A stretch of 6,931 nucleotides of DNA from Trueperaceae bacterium (GTDB lineage: Bacteria > Deinococcota > Deinococci > Deinococcales > Trueperaceae): NCBI GenBank assembly GCA_007122815.1, contig SKSV01000261.1, positions 1 to 6,931 on the forward strand. Reading direction: 5' to 3'. Numbering within the stretch: the first letter of the stretch is position 1; every line of letters begins with the position of its first letter. A program made the translations under genes and the position numbers. The notes under the pieces were generated by a model that saw only the letters and a program-made list of their open reading frames with translations, was not told the origin of the DNA and ran no database searches. Positions 1 through 5,694 of the stretch are shown here, piece after piece.

Positions 1-1317
1 CTTGTACAGCTTCATCATCTCCTGGCTGAGCTTCTCGCGGTCGTCCTTGTACTTCTTCTGCAGCTTCTGCATCTCCGGCTGCAGCTTCTGCATCCCGAAC
101 ATCGACTTCGTCTGCGTGGTGATCAGGGGCCACACGAGGGCGCGGAACACCAGCGTCAGGACGATGATCGAGAGACCCCAGGAGGGCACGAACGAGTGGA
201 TGAACTCTAGCGCGCTGAGGATCCACAGCGACAGCCGCCCTAGGATGTTCGGGTCGAAGAGGCCGGGCAGCTGGTAGTAAGACGCCTGGTAGAAGCGCAC
301 CAGCTCGTTCTTGCCGACGTAGGTGTCGACGGCCAGCCGCGTCTCACCCGGGCCCAGCTCGGCCTGCATCGCCGCTCGACCGGCGCCCAGAGAGATCGCC
401 TGGAGCGGCGCACCGCCCTCGCGGGGCAGCATCAGGATGGCGTTCCCGGAGTTGTTCGCGGCGGACTGGAGGGAGAGGTAGCGCGGGTCGTCCACCGGCG
501 CAGAGACTGGGTTGACGGAGTAGGTCTCGGCCTGTCCGATCTTGATGGTGGGGCTGGCCTGCCTGGCGATGCCGGGGTACGCGTACTGCACCAAAGTCGC
601 GCTCGGCTCAGCCGCTTCCGCGGTGGCCGCGGCGTCATCCTCATCGGCGGCCTCTTCGTCCTGCGCGCTCGGCTCAGCCGGCTCACCCTCGCTGGGCACG
701 ATCGGCGTGAGGGTGATGGTGGAGCGCAGCGTCTGCTCCACGTTGGAGATCACCACACGCCGTTCGACCTCGTAGCCGGGAAGGGTGAAGGTGAAGACCC
801 CCTCGTGCTCGACCTCCGAGAGCTGCGTCCAGCTGCGCTGGGCGTCTTGCGGCCGGTGGTAATCGCCGTCGAGCAGGATCGCGCCGCCGGGGTAGGGCGC
901 CTCGCGCGGGACGAGGTTGTCAGCGTTGTTGGTCGCGTAGTTCGCGAGGTGCTGCCCCTTCTGGAACTTCGCGAAGGCCGCTACCACCTCACCCGCGTCG
1001 GAGAAGAAGACGTCCACGCCCTTGGTGGGAACGCGGTCGACGCGCTGAGTGAGGTCCTCGCACCAGAAGCTCGTCGGCGCCGGTTCGGCGCAGTGGGTCT
1101 CGAGCTGGCTGAAATCGCGGAACTCGCTGACCGTGAAGTCCGTCGGCCCGAACGGCTCACGCATGCTGCTGGGCATCATCGTGCAAGCCGAGAGCAGTAG
1201 CGCCGTGAGCAGCGCCATCACCCAGAGCACGGGGCGCGCCTTCAGCGCACTAGCTGTCGCCGGGTGACGCGACGGGGCGCGCTGCGGCGCTGAGTGGCGG
1301 TGGCGGTGGTGCGTCAA
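1..1317 (-). CDS. yidC: Membrane protein insertase YidC/Oxa1 family, lipoprotein-type N-terminus (3' end cut by window edge)
   Basis: YidC inserts and folds membrane proteins, alone or with SecYEG. The frame is open from 1317 to the window edge (439 codons, C-terminus missing). Counting from TTG 1317: a hydrophobic stretch ends in the lipobox LLSAC (Cys45), so the chain is predicted to be cleaved and lipid-anchored. Residues about 50-355 form a P1-like extracytoplasmic domain with two close cysteines (76, 86) and an acidic Ala/Glu/Pro-rich insert (209-239). YVGKNEL precedes the family core: the transmembrane segment [20 protein letters not shown] (380-399) carries the conserved groove arginine (Arg392), followed by the charged cytoplasmic hairpin starting [23 protein letters not shown] 1317 overlaps the yidD stop as TTGA and has GGAGGA just upstream. 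It gives a long His/Arg-rich n-region, so CTG 1245 ([10 protein letters not shown]...) or GTG 1230 remain possible starts. Family certain, start uncertain. Confidence 0.95.
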   Translation of the reverse strand, partial: MTHHRHRHSAPQRAPSRHPATASALKARPVLWVMALLTALLLSACTMMPSSMREPFGPTDFTVSEFRDFSQLETHCAEPAPTSFWCEDLTQRVDRVPTKGVDVFFSDAGEVVAAFAKFQKGQHLANYATNNADNLVPREAPYPGGAILLDGDYHRPQDAQRSWTQLSEVEHEGVFTFTLPGYEVERRVVISNVEQTLRSTITLTPIVPSEGEPAEPSAQDEEAADEDDAAATAEAAEPSATLVQYAYPGIARQASPTIKIGQAETYSVNPVSAPVDDPRYLSLQSAANNSGNAILMLPREGGAPLQAISLGAGRAAMQAELGPGETRLAVDTYVGKNELVRFYQASYYQLPGLFDPNILGRLSLWILSALEFIHSFVPSWGLSIIVLTLVFRALVWPLITTQTKSMFGMQKLQPEMQKLQKKYKDDREKLSQEMMKLYK

Positions 1318-1706
1318 GGTTCCTCCGTGGCGACCCCGGCAGCTGCCGGGGAGCCGTCGTGGCGCGCGCCGGTACGCGAGGCCGGGCCTCCAGGGCGCGA
1401 TCGGTCCTGGCGCGGCGGTACCGGGTCGAACCCGCCGGGGTTCCAGGGGTGACACCGCAGCAGCCGCGCCGCGGCGAGCCACAGCCCACGCAGCGCGCCG
1501 TGCGTGTGCACGGCCTCGACCGCGTAGGAGCTGCAGGTAGGGTGGAAACGGCAGCTTGGTACGGGTTTGAGCGGCGAGAGCACCCGCTGGTAGAGCCTAA
1601 GAGGCGCCAGTACCAGTCGCTGCGCGACGCCGAGACGTTGCTCCCCAGGGCGCGTCGCGGGCCGCTCGGTCACCGCTTGCCTACTCTTAGGCGGCCGACG
1701 CCTCAC
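1314..1706 (-). CDS. yidD: Membrane protein insertion efficiency factor YidD
   Basis: YidD is a small, membrane-associated protein that helps YidC-dependent insertion; its gene usually sits between rnpA and yidC, as here. The 130-residue product has the full signature: an amphipathic helix (about 28-46), then [15 protein letters not shown] (51-65) and [17 protein letters not shown] (81-97), with the conserved cysteines at 52, 58 and 85. The usual family length is about 70-90 residues. This copy has a basic N-terminal extension of about 25 residues and an Arg/Pro/Gly/Ala-rich tail (98-130) that looks disordered. The GTG start at 1706 overlaps the rnpA stop as GTGA; the Shine-Dalgarno match upstream is weak. 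GTG at 1673 (codon 12) is an alternative start. The gene overlaps the proposed yidC start by 4 nt. Confidence 0.95.
   Translation of the reverse strand: MRRRPPKSRQAVTERPATRPGEQRLGVAQRLVLAPLRLYQRVLSPLKPVPSCRFHPTCSSYAVEAVHTHGALRGLWLAAARLLRCHPWNPGGFDPVPPRQDRSRPGGPASRTGARHDGSPAAAGVATEEP
1321..1326 (-). promoter_or_regulatory. Shine-Dalgarno site for yidC inside the end of yidD
   Basis: The minus strand reads GGAGGA three bases before TTG 1317, within the last codons of yidD. The spacing is short, but with the TTGA stop/start overlap it suggests termination-reinitiation coupling of yidC to yidD. This site is the main argument for the TTG start. Confidence 0.55.
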
Positions 1707-2113
1707 GCTAGGCTTCCCCGCAACTCGACCCCACTGCCCCGGGCTCGAAGCGACCCACCGCGACCCGGCGCGCTCCGCCCGGAAGCGGAGAGCGCCTTCT
1801 CCAAGGCGCGGGCGAGAGCTGTTTGGAGGGCCTGATAGTCGGCTTCGGCGGCGCTGGGGCGAACGAGCACCAACAGGTCGAACGACGGCGTACCGATCAG
1901 GCCGCTGACGGCCCGCTCGCGCAGCAGCTGACGCAGGCCCTCGCGCAGCCTGCGCCGGACGCGGTTGCGGACGACCGCCTTACCGACCTTGCGGCTCACC
2001 ACGAACCCAACGCGAACGTGCCCGAGCCGGGTCGGACGTAACCTGACGCTGAGGTGCTGACTGCCACCGGATCGTCCCTTCCGCAGCCGCTGGAACGCCC
2101 AGTCCCCCTTCAA
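1703..2113 (-). CDS. rnpA: Ribonuclease P protein component
   Basis: RnpA is the protein subunit of RNase P; it binds the catalytic RNA and precursor tRNA for 5' leader cleavage. The 136-residue product carries the family signature [10 protein letters not shown] (49-58), preceded by [16 protein letters not shown], with an N-terminal core [14 protein letters not shown]. The tail after residue 110 (Ser/Gly/Arg-rich) looks like a low-complexity addition. The coordinates use TTG 2113, the only ordinary start codon between the upstream in-frame TAG (2161-2159) and the conserved core, but it has no Shine-Dalgarno site. An in-frame CTG at 2140 overlaps the rpmH stop as CTGA and would add nine residues (MSTDPVLRS), giving the N-terminal length seen in RnpA proteins such as that of B. 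subtilis. I consider CTG 2140 at least as likely. The gene lies between rpmH and yidD as in most bacteria. Confidence 0.95.
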   Translation of the reverse strand: MKGDWAFQRLRKGRSGGSQHLSVRLRPTRLGHVRVGFVVSRKVGKAVVRNRVRRRLREGLRQLLRERAVSGLIGTPSFDLLVLVRPSAAEADYQALQTALARALEKALSASGRSAPGRGGSLRARGSGVELRGSLA

Positions 2114-2136
2114 CGAACGGAGGACCGGGTCCGTGC

Positions 2137-2280
2137 TCAGCGGTCGGATACGCTCAGGCTATGACGGCCCTTCGCGCGGCGCCTCTTGATGATGGCGCGC
2201 CCGCCGGCCGTCTTCATGCGCGCGCGGAAGCCGTGTGTCTTGGCGCGTTTCCGCCGGTTCGGCTGGTAAGTGCGCTTCAT
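2137..2280 (-). CDS. rpmH: 50S ribosomal protein L34
   Basis: A 47-residue highly basic protein reads [20 protein letters not shown], then [20 protein letters not shown] and SLSVSDR. This is the near-invariant bacterial L34 sequence (MKRTYQPN start, KTHGFRxRM, GRxxIxxRRxKGRxxL), a small protein of the large ribosomal subunit. The ATG at 2280 is preceded by a strong Shine-Dalgarno site, so the start is secure. It is the first gene of the rpmH-rnpA-yidD-yidC operon, and its stop codon overlaps a possible CTG start of rnpA. Confidence 0.98.
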   Translation of the reverse strand: MKRTYQPNRRKRAKTHGFRARMKTAGGRAIIKRRRAKGRHSLSVSDR

Positions 2281-2286
2281 GCCGTT

Positions 2287-2294
2287 CTCCTTCC
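2287..2294 (-). promoter_or_regulatory. Strong ribosome binding site of rpmH
   Basis: The minus strand reads GGAAGGAG followed by AACGGC and the rpmH ATG, a near-perfect Shine-Dalgarno sequence with 6-nt spacing. It is the best ribosome binding site in the window and contrasts with the gatA, phosphatase, ridA and exchanger genes, which lack one. Confidence 0.85.
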
Positions 2295-2498
2295 GATCGA
2301 GTGTCGCCAGCGGAGGAGCGAGCCTGCATTGGCCTTACCGCAGCGCGACGGGTCGGACCGTCGATGAGGCCCGGGGCGCTCTCCGTTTTGGCGTCGGTCA
2401 TGCGAGATGAGCCCGAGGCCCACGCTCCGTGAAAGACGCGCTAGGCGTCGCTCTCGGCCACGTCGGGCACGCTGGGCGGCACGCCGTACAGCCTGCGA

Positions 2499-2507
2499 AG
2501 GATAACA
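2499..2507 (-). promoter_or_regulatory. Candidate extended -10 promoter for the rpmH operon
   Basis: The gatA-rpmH gap (2281-2541) must hold the operon promoter if it is not read through from gatA. The best candidate is TGTTATCCT on the minus strand, an extended -10 (TGn plus TATCCT). The nearest -35-like hexamer, TTCACC, lies 20 nt upstream, which is too far for a good match. Use of this site would give an rpmH leader of about 215 nt. The rest of the gap shows only weak 5-bp stems and no T-run, so no convincing terminator for gatA. Confidence 0.35.
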
Positions 2508-2541
2508 CACCGAGGCATACCGGTGGTGAAGCGCAACCACG

Positions 2542-3987
2542 TCAGGGTGCCGCGTCGTGCGTCAGCGCTGAGGCGACGTCCAAGAGCCGTCGCTCCTCCC
2601 AAGCGCGTCCGATCAGCTGCAGGCCCGCGGGCAGTCCGTCCTCGGCGGCGCCAGCCGGCACGCTCACCGCCGGCAACCCGGCGAGGTTGGCGAGGCAGGT
2701 GGCGACGTCCGCGAGGTACACCGCCAGAGGGTCGTCCAGGTGCTCACCGAGCCGCCAGGCCACCGTTGGCGCGGTGGGTGCCGCCAGCACGTCGACCTCG
2801 GAGAGTGCCCGCGCGAGCGCCTCGCTGACGATCCGACGCACCCGGGCGGCTCGGCCGAAGTAGGCGTCGTAAGCGCCGGCCGAGAGGACGTAGCTACCCA
2901 GTAGCACACGCCGCTGCGCCTCACGCCCCAAGCCCTGCGCGCGGCTGCGGCGGCTGACGGACTCCTGGCCGTCGCCGTCATCCCCGACGCGCGATCCGTA
3001 CAGGCTACCGTCGTAACGCGCAAGGTTGCTGGACGCCTCGGCGGTGGCCACCACGTAGTAGGTCGCTACCGCGTGAGCCACCTCCGGCACGGGGCACAAC
3101 TCCACCTGCGCGCCAGCCTCCCGCAGACGCTCGAGCGTCGCCTCCACTGCGCCGCGCACCCCCGTGCTCACCCCGTCGCCCATGAGATGGGGCACCACAC
3201 CGACGCGGAGCGACCGGGCCACCACGTCCAGTTCGGCCGGCACCGGCCGCGGCCCCACTTCCGCAGGCGGGCGCTGGGCGCTGGTGGCGTCGAGCGGGTC
3301 GGCGCCGGCCATCAGCGCGAGAGCCTTGGCCACGTCCTCCGCGTCGCGCCCGAAGACGCCCACCTGGTCGAGCGAGCTACCGTAGGCGATCAGTCCGTAG
3401 CGCGAGACCCTGCCGTAGGTCGGCTTCAACCCCAGCACCCCGCAGAAGGCCGCGGGTTGCCGCACCGAACCGCCCGTGTCGGTACCCAACGCGAGCGGCA
3501 CGACTCCCGCGGCGACCGCCGCGGCCGAGCCGCCCGAGCTGCCGCCAGCCACACGCCGGGTGTCGAGCGGGTTGCGCACCGGCCCGAACGCCGAGTGCTC
3601 GGAACTGCTCCCCATACCGAACTCGTCGAGGTTGGTCGTTCCGATCACCACCGCACCAGCGGCACGGAGGCGCTCCACCGCGGTGGCCTCGAAAGGCGAG
3701 CGGTGCTCGCGCAGTACGTTCGAGCCCGCCGTCGAGCGCAAGCCCGTGACGCAGATGTTGTCCTTCACCGCCAGCGGCACGCCCGCCAGGACCCCGGGAT
3801 AGCCGCCCGCGCCCACCAACTCGTCCACGGCCCGCGCAGCGGCCAGCGCTCCGGCGTCGTCGATGCTGATGAACGCGTTCGACCGCGCCTGGAGCGCGTG
3901 GGCCCGCTCCAGAGCCGCCTGCACCACGGCCCGCGCCGACACAGAGCCCGTGCGCACGTCGGCGGCGGTCTGCCGGGCGTTTCGCAT
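2542..3987 (-). CDS. gatA: Asp-tRNA(Asn)/Glu-tRNA(Gln) amidotransferase subunit A
   Basis: GatA is the glutaminase/amidase subunit of GatCAB. It frees ammonia from glutamine, which GatB uses to convert Asp-tRNA(Asn) or Glu-tRNA(Gln) to the amidated form. The amidase-signature Ser-cisSer-Lys triad is intact: Lys75 (PLAVKDN), cis-Ser150 (GGSSGGSAAAVAAG) and Ser174 (GTDTGGSVRQPAA), with the same spacing as K79/S154/S178 of Staphylococcus aureus GatA. Further GatA-specific blocks are GLKPTYGRVSRYGLIAYGSS, ARYDGSLYGSR and DVATCLANLAGLPAVSVP, with Asp427 matching the glutamine-binding aspartate. At 481 residues it has normal length. I chose ATG 3987 rather than ATG 3996 because TAGCAT lies 7 nt upstream of it (leaderless pattern) and the earlier ATG lies inside that hexamer; neither has a Shine-Dalgarno site. 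gatB and gatC are not in the window, so the gene is separated from its partners. Confidence 0.96.
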   Translation of the reverse strand: MRNARQTAADVRTGSVSARAVVQAALERAHALQARSNAFISIDDAGALAAARAVDELVGAGGYPGVLAGVPLAVKDNICVTGLRSTAGSNVLREHRSPFEATAVERLRAAGAVVIGTTNLDEFGMGSSSEHSAFGPVRNPLDTRRVAGGSSGGSAAAVAAGVVPLALGTDTGGSVRQPAAFCGVLGLKPTYGRVSRYGLIAYGSSLDQVGVFGRDAEDVAKALALMAGADPLDATSAQRPPAEVGPRPVPAELDVVARSLRVGVVPHLMGDGVSTGVRGAVEATLERLREAGAQVELCPVPEVAHAVATYYVVATAEASSNLARYDGSLYGSRVGDDGDGQESVSRRSRAQGLGREAQRRVLLGSYVLSAGAYDAYFGRAARVRRIVSEALARALSEVDVLAAPTAPTVAWRLGEHLDDPLAVYLADVATCLANLAGLPAVSVPAGAAEDGLPAGLQLIGRAWEERRLLDVASALTHDAAP

Positions 3988-3994
3988 GAGCGGC

Positions 3995-4000
3995 ATGCTA
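3995..4000 (-). promoter_or_regulatory. Candidate -10 element of a leaderless gatA transcript
   Basis: The minus strand reads TAGCAT, then 7 nt, then ATG 3987. A -10 at this distance places transcription initiation at or next to the start codon. A weak -35 (CGGACC, 3 of 6) lies 16 nt upstream. Confidence 0.5.
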
Positions 4001-4036
4001 CCAAGCGATCGTCGTAGGTCCGCCCCGTCGCCGCCG

Positions 4037-4069
4037 CTCGCGCGCCCCTCGCGCGCCCCTCGCGCGCCG
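4037..4069. repeat. Three tandem copies of an 11-bp GC-rich unit between gatA and the phosphatase gene
   Basis: CTCGCGCGCCC occurs at 4037-4047 and 4048-4058, and CTCGCGCGCCG at 4059-4069. The array lies in the divergent intergenic region, upstream of both candidate promoters. It could be a protein-binding array or simple replication slippage in GC-rich DNA; the sequence does not decide. Confidence 0.8.
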
Positions 4070-4102
4070 CTCTCGGCTCGTGCTGTGCGAGATTCTTCTT
4101 CT

Positions 4103-4129
4103 TGAGGAGGTCCTTGCGACAGCTATGCT
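4103..4129 (+). promoter_or_regulatory. Candidate promoter of a leaderless phosphatase transcript
   Basis: TTGAGG (4103-4108) and TATGCT (4124-4129) are separated by 15 nt, and GTG 4137 follows 7 nt after the -10. The AGGAGG at 4105-4110 resembles a Shine-Dalgarno site but lies 14 nt from ATG 4125, and its nearest start-like codon (TTG 4114) is out of frame. Confidence 0.5.
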
Positions 4130-4136
4130 CGGGGTC

Positions 4137-5171
4137 GTGCAGGCTGGATCACCCAGCGAGGGTTCGACGTCCCCCATCGCTTCGAAGGAGGAGCGAGCGC
4201 GCGCCCGTGAGCGCGGCACGCGCGTGAAGGTAGGAGGCGCCAGCGACGCCGGCAAGGTCCGCGTCGTGAACCAGGACAGCTTCTGGGTTGGTGAGGTGGC
4301 CGGCAAGGGCATGCTGGCCGTGGTCGCCGACGGCATGGGCGGCCATCAGACGGGTGAGGTGGCGAGCCAGCAAGCCGTGAAGGTCTTCCGAGACGCCCTC
4401 ACGCGCAGTCGCGCCACCCCGCCGGCGGCCATGGCGCGCGCTTCGCAGGCAGCGAACCTCGAGATCTACGAGTACGCGCTGGAGCATCCCGAACACCGCG
4501 GGATGGGCACCACCTTGACCACGGTGCTCATCGACGACCAGGTGGCCATCGTCGGGCACGTCGGCGACTCGCGCGCCTACCTGGTCCGCGACGGGCAGAT
4601 CGAGCAGCTCACCCACGACCACTCGTGGGTGGCCGACCGCGTTCGCCAAGGGCTGCTCACCGACGACGAGGCTCGCCGCCACCGCTGGCGCAACGTCATC
4701 ACGAACGCTCTGGGCGCCACCGCCGCGTTCAAGCTCGACCTCCATCACTTCGAGCTGCGCGAGGGCGACCGGCTGCTGCTCTGCTCAGACGGGGTGTCGA
4801 TGCTCCTCTCGGAGCTGATGATGATGCAGCTGATCACCGGCCACGAACCCCAAGCGGCCGCCGAGAGGTTGCTCGAGGAAGCCAACGACCGAGGCAGCCC
4901 CGACAACGTGACCGCGGTGGTGCTCGAGGTCGTCTCGGTCGCCCAGCGCGCCAAGCGCTACACGCTTCCCGAGGGCGAGGACCCCGCCTCCATCGACATC
5001 ACCGACACCCTCTCAGGCATCCGCCGGGTGGAGGACGCCTTCCCCTCGCGCTCGCCCTTCGCGGCCCTCAGGAAGCAGCCCTGGTACCCGTACCGCTTGT
5101 GGATCCTGGGCTCCGCCTACCTGCTGCTGCTGTTCGTGCTCTTCTCGATCTGGCGAGCCGTAGGGGCGTAG
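4137..5171 (+). CDS. PP2C-type (PPM) serine/threonine protein phosphatase with C-terminal membrane anchor
   Basis: PP2C phosphatases remove phosphate from Ser/Thr of proteins using a two-metal centre; bacterial ones usually oppose Hanks-type kinases. From GTG 4137 the product has 344 residues. The metal-binding aspartates are all present: NQDSF (Asp47), VADGMGGH (Asp65), GDSRAY (Asp144), LCSDG (Asp218) and SPDN (Asp256), with MGTT at 123-126. The catalytic domain spans about 30-266. A linker of about 50 residues follows, then one transmembrane segment (about 319-338) with six residues behind it, so the enzyme is probably tail-anchored with its catalytic domain in the cytoplasm. In-frame ATG 4125 and GTG 4080 are alternative starts; 4137 fits the promoter geometry, and the first 28 residues are not conserved family sequence. 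No kinase gene is in view, so the partner is unknown. Confidence 0.93.
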   Translation: MQAGSPSEGSTSPIASKEERARARERGTRVKVGGASDAGKVRVVNQDSFWVGEVAGKGMLAVVADGMGGHQTGEVASQQAVKVFRDALTRSRATPPAAMARASQAANLEIYEYALEHPEHRGMGTTLTTVLIDDQVAIVGHVGDSRAYLVRDGQIEQLTHDHSWVADRVRQGLLTDDEARRHRWRNVITNALGATAAFKLDLHHFELREGDRLLLCSDGVSMLLSELMMMQLITGHEPQAAAERLLEEANDRGSPDNVTAVVLEVVSVAQRAKRYTLPEGEDPASIDITDTLSGIRRVEDAFPSRSPFAALRKQPWYPYRLWILGSAYLLLLFVLFSIWRAVGA

Positions 5172-5192
5172 GCACCGCCGCTCCTGCGCCAT

Positions 5193-5227
5193 GCGACCTG
5201 CGCTCGCGCGACCTGCGCTCGTGCGAC
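5193..5227. repeat. 15-bp direct repeat (2.3 copies) in the ridA promoter
   Basis: GCGACCTGCGCTCGC (5193-5207) is followed directly by GCGACCTGCGCTCGT (5208-5222) and a third partial GCGAC (5223-5227). The likely ridA -35 hexamer (GCGACC, 5208-5213) is the first part of the second copy, so copy number could alter promoter strength or form an operator. Confidence 0.8.
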
Positions 5228-5236
5228 GGGTAGACT
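5208..5236 (+). promoter_or_regulatory. Candidate promoter of leaderless ridA
   Basis: TAGACT (5231-5236) lies 5 nt before ATG 5242. A GCGACC -35 (3 of 6 to consensus) lies 17 nt upstream of it. No Shine-Dalgarno site is present. This geometry suggests that ridA has its own start site, although readthrough from the phosphatase gene (70 nt upstream, same strand) is possible. Confidence 0.55.
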
Positions 5237-5241
5237 CGGTC

Positions 5242-5625
5242 ATGAGAGAGACCGTAGCGACAGACCGCGCGCCAGCCGCCATCGGACCCTACTCGCAGGC
5301 CGTGCGGACCGACGAGTTGGTGTTCACCTCCGGCCAGATCCCACTGACGCTCGACGGCACGCTGGTCGAAGGCGACGTGCAAGCCCAGACGAGGCAGGTG
5401 CTGGCCAACCTGGCAGCCGTCCTGGAGGCCTCGGGTAGCTCCCTATCCGACGTCGTGAAGTGCACGGTCTTCCTGGCCGACATGAGCGACTTCTCCCGGG
5501 TGAACGAGGTCTACGCCGCAGCCTTCCCAAGCGACCCCCCGGCGCGCAGCACCGTTCAGGTCGCGCGCTTGCCGCTCGACGCACGCGTGGAGATCGAGGC
5601 AGTAGCGCTCAGATCGAGCCAGTAG
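5242..5625 (+). CDS. ridA: RidA family reactive imine/enamine deaminase (YjgF/YER057c/UK114)
   Basis: RidA hydrolyses reactive 2-aminoacrylate and related enamines/imines released by PLP-dependent dehydratases, protecting PLP enzymes in the cytoplasm; it works as a trimer. The 127-residue product has the usual length and the active-site set of true RidA: IGPYSQAV (Tyr17), FTSGQIPL, Arg102 in ARSTVQVARLPLDA (equivalent to E. coli Arg105) and Glu118 in VEIEAVAL. The Cys next to the catalytic Arg in E. coli RidA is replaced (Thr104). ATG 5242 is chosen because family proteins start about here; an upstream ATG at 5191 would add 17 Arg/Ala-rich residues encoded by the 15-bp repeat. The last residues (SSQ) come from a 20-bp duplication that changes the frame after the conserved core, which should not affect function. 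Confidence 0.95.
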   Translation: MRETVATDRAPAAIGPYSQAVRTDELVFTSGQIPLTLDGTLVEGDVQAQTRQVLANLAAVLEASGSSLSDVVKCTVFLADMSDFSRVNEVYAAAFPSDPPARSTVQVARLPLDARVEIEAVALRSSQ

Positions 5626-5632
5626 CGCTCAG
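5591..5632. repeat. 20-bp tandem duplication across the ridA stop codon
   Basis: Positions 5591-5610 and 5611-5630 match at 19 of 20 bases (G at 5599 against C at 5619), and the first two bases of the unit recur at 5631-5632. Because 20 is not a multiple of three, the second copy is read in another frame and supplies the TAG stop at 5623-5625. With one copy, the protein would end in VALRGRTQPS at 5654. It looks like a recent slippage event. Confidence 0.9.
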
Positions 5633-5694
5633 GGGGCGCACTCAGCCGTCGTGAGCCTCACACAGACGGGCTACCCTTCGCCCAGAGGCGTCCG

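Noticed and set aside
805..1200. Plus-strand open frame of 131 codons
   Set aside because: It is antisense to yidC, whose reading frame gives clear family motifs; the plus frame has no recognisable domain or ribosome binding site.
1359..1835. Plus-strand open frame of 158 codons
   Set aside because: Antisense to yidD and the end of rnpA, both secure by motif; composition is Arg/Pro/Ala shadow sequence.
2498..2506. TTATCC on the minus strand as a DnaA box, since rpmH often neighbours dnaA and oriC
   Set aside because: Only the first six of nine bases match TTATCCACA, it is a single site, and there is no dnaA, dnaN or AT-rich stretch in the window.
2523..2540. GTGGT/ACCAC hairpin just after gatA as a terminator
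   Set aside because: A 5-bp stem with an 8-nt loop and no T-run is too weak to call.
3073..4017. Plus-strand open frame of 314 codons
   Set aside because: It is exactly antisense to gatA and His/Arg-rich with low complexity, typical of the complement of a GC-rich gene.
4105..4110. AGGAGG as a ribosome binding site of the phosphatase gene
   Set aside because: It lies 14 nt from ATG 4125 and 26 nt from GTG 4137, and TTG 4114 close to it is out of frame.
4149..4748. Minus-strand open frame of 199 codons
   Set aside because: Antisense to the PP2C catalytic domain; no domain match.
5626..5694. Bidirectional terminator between ridA and the exchanger
   Set aside because: Only 4-bp stems (for example GGGC with GCCC near 5668-5683) and no T-run on either strand.
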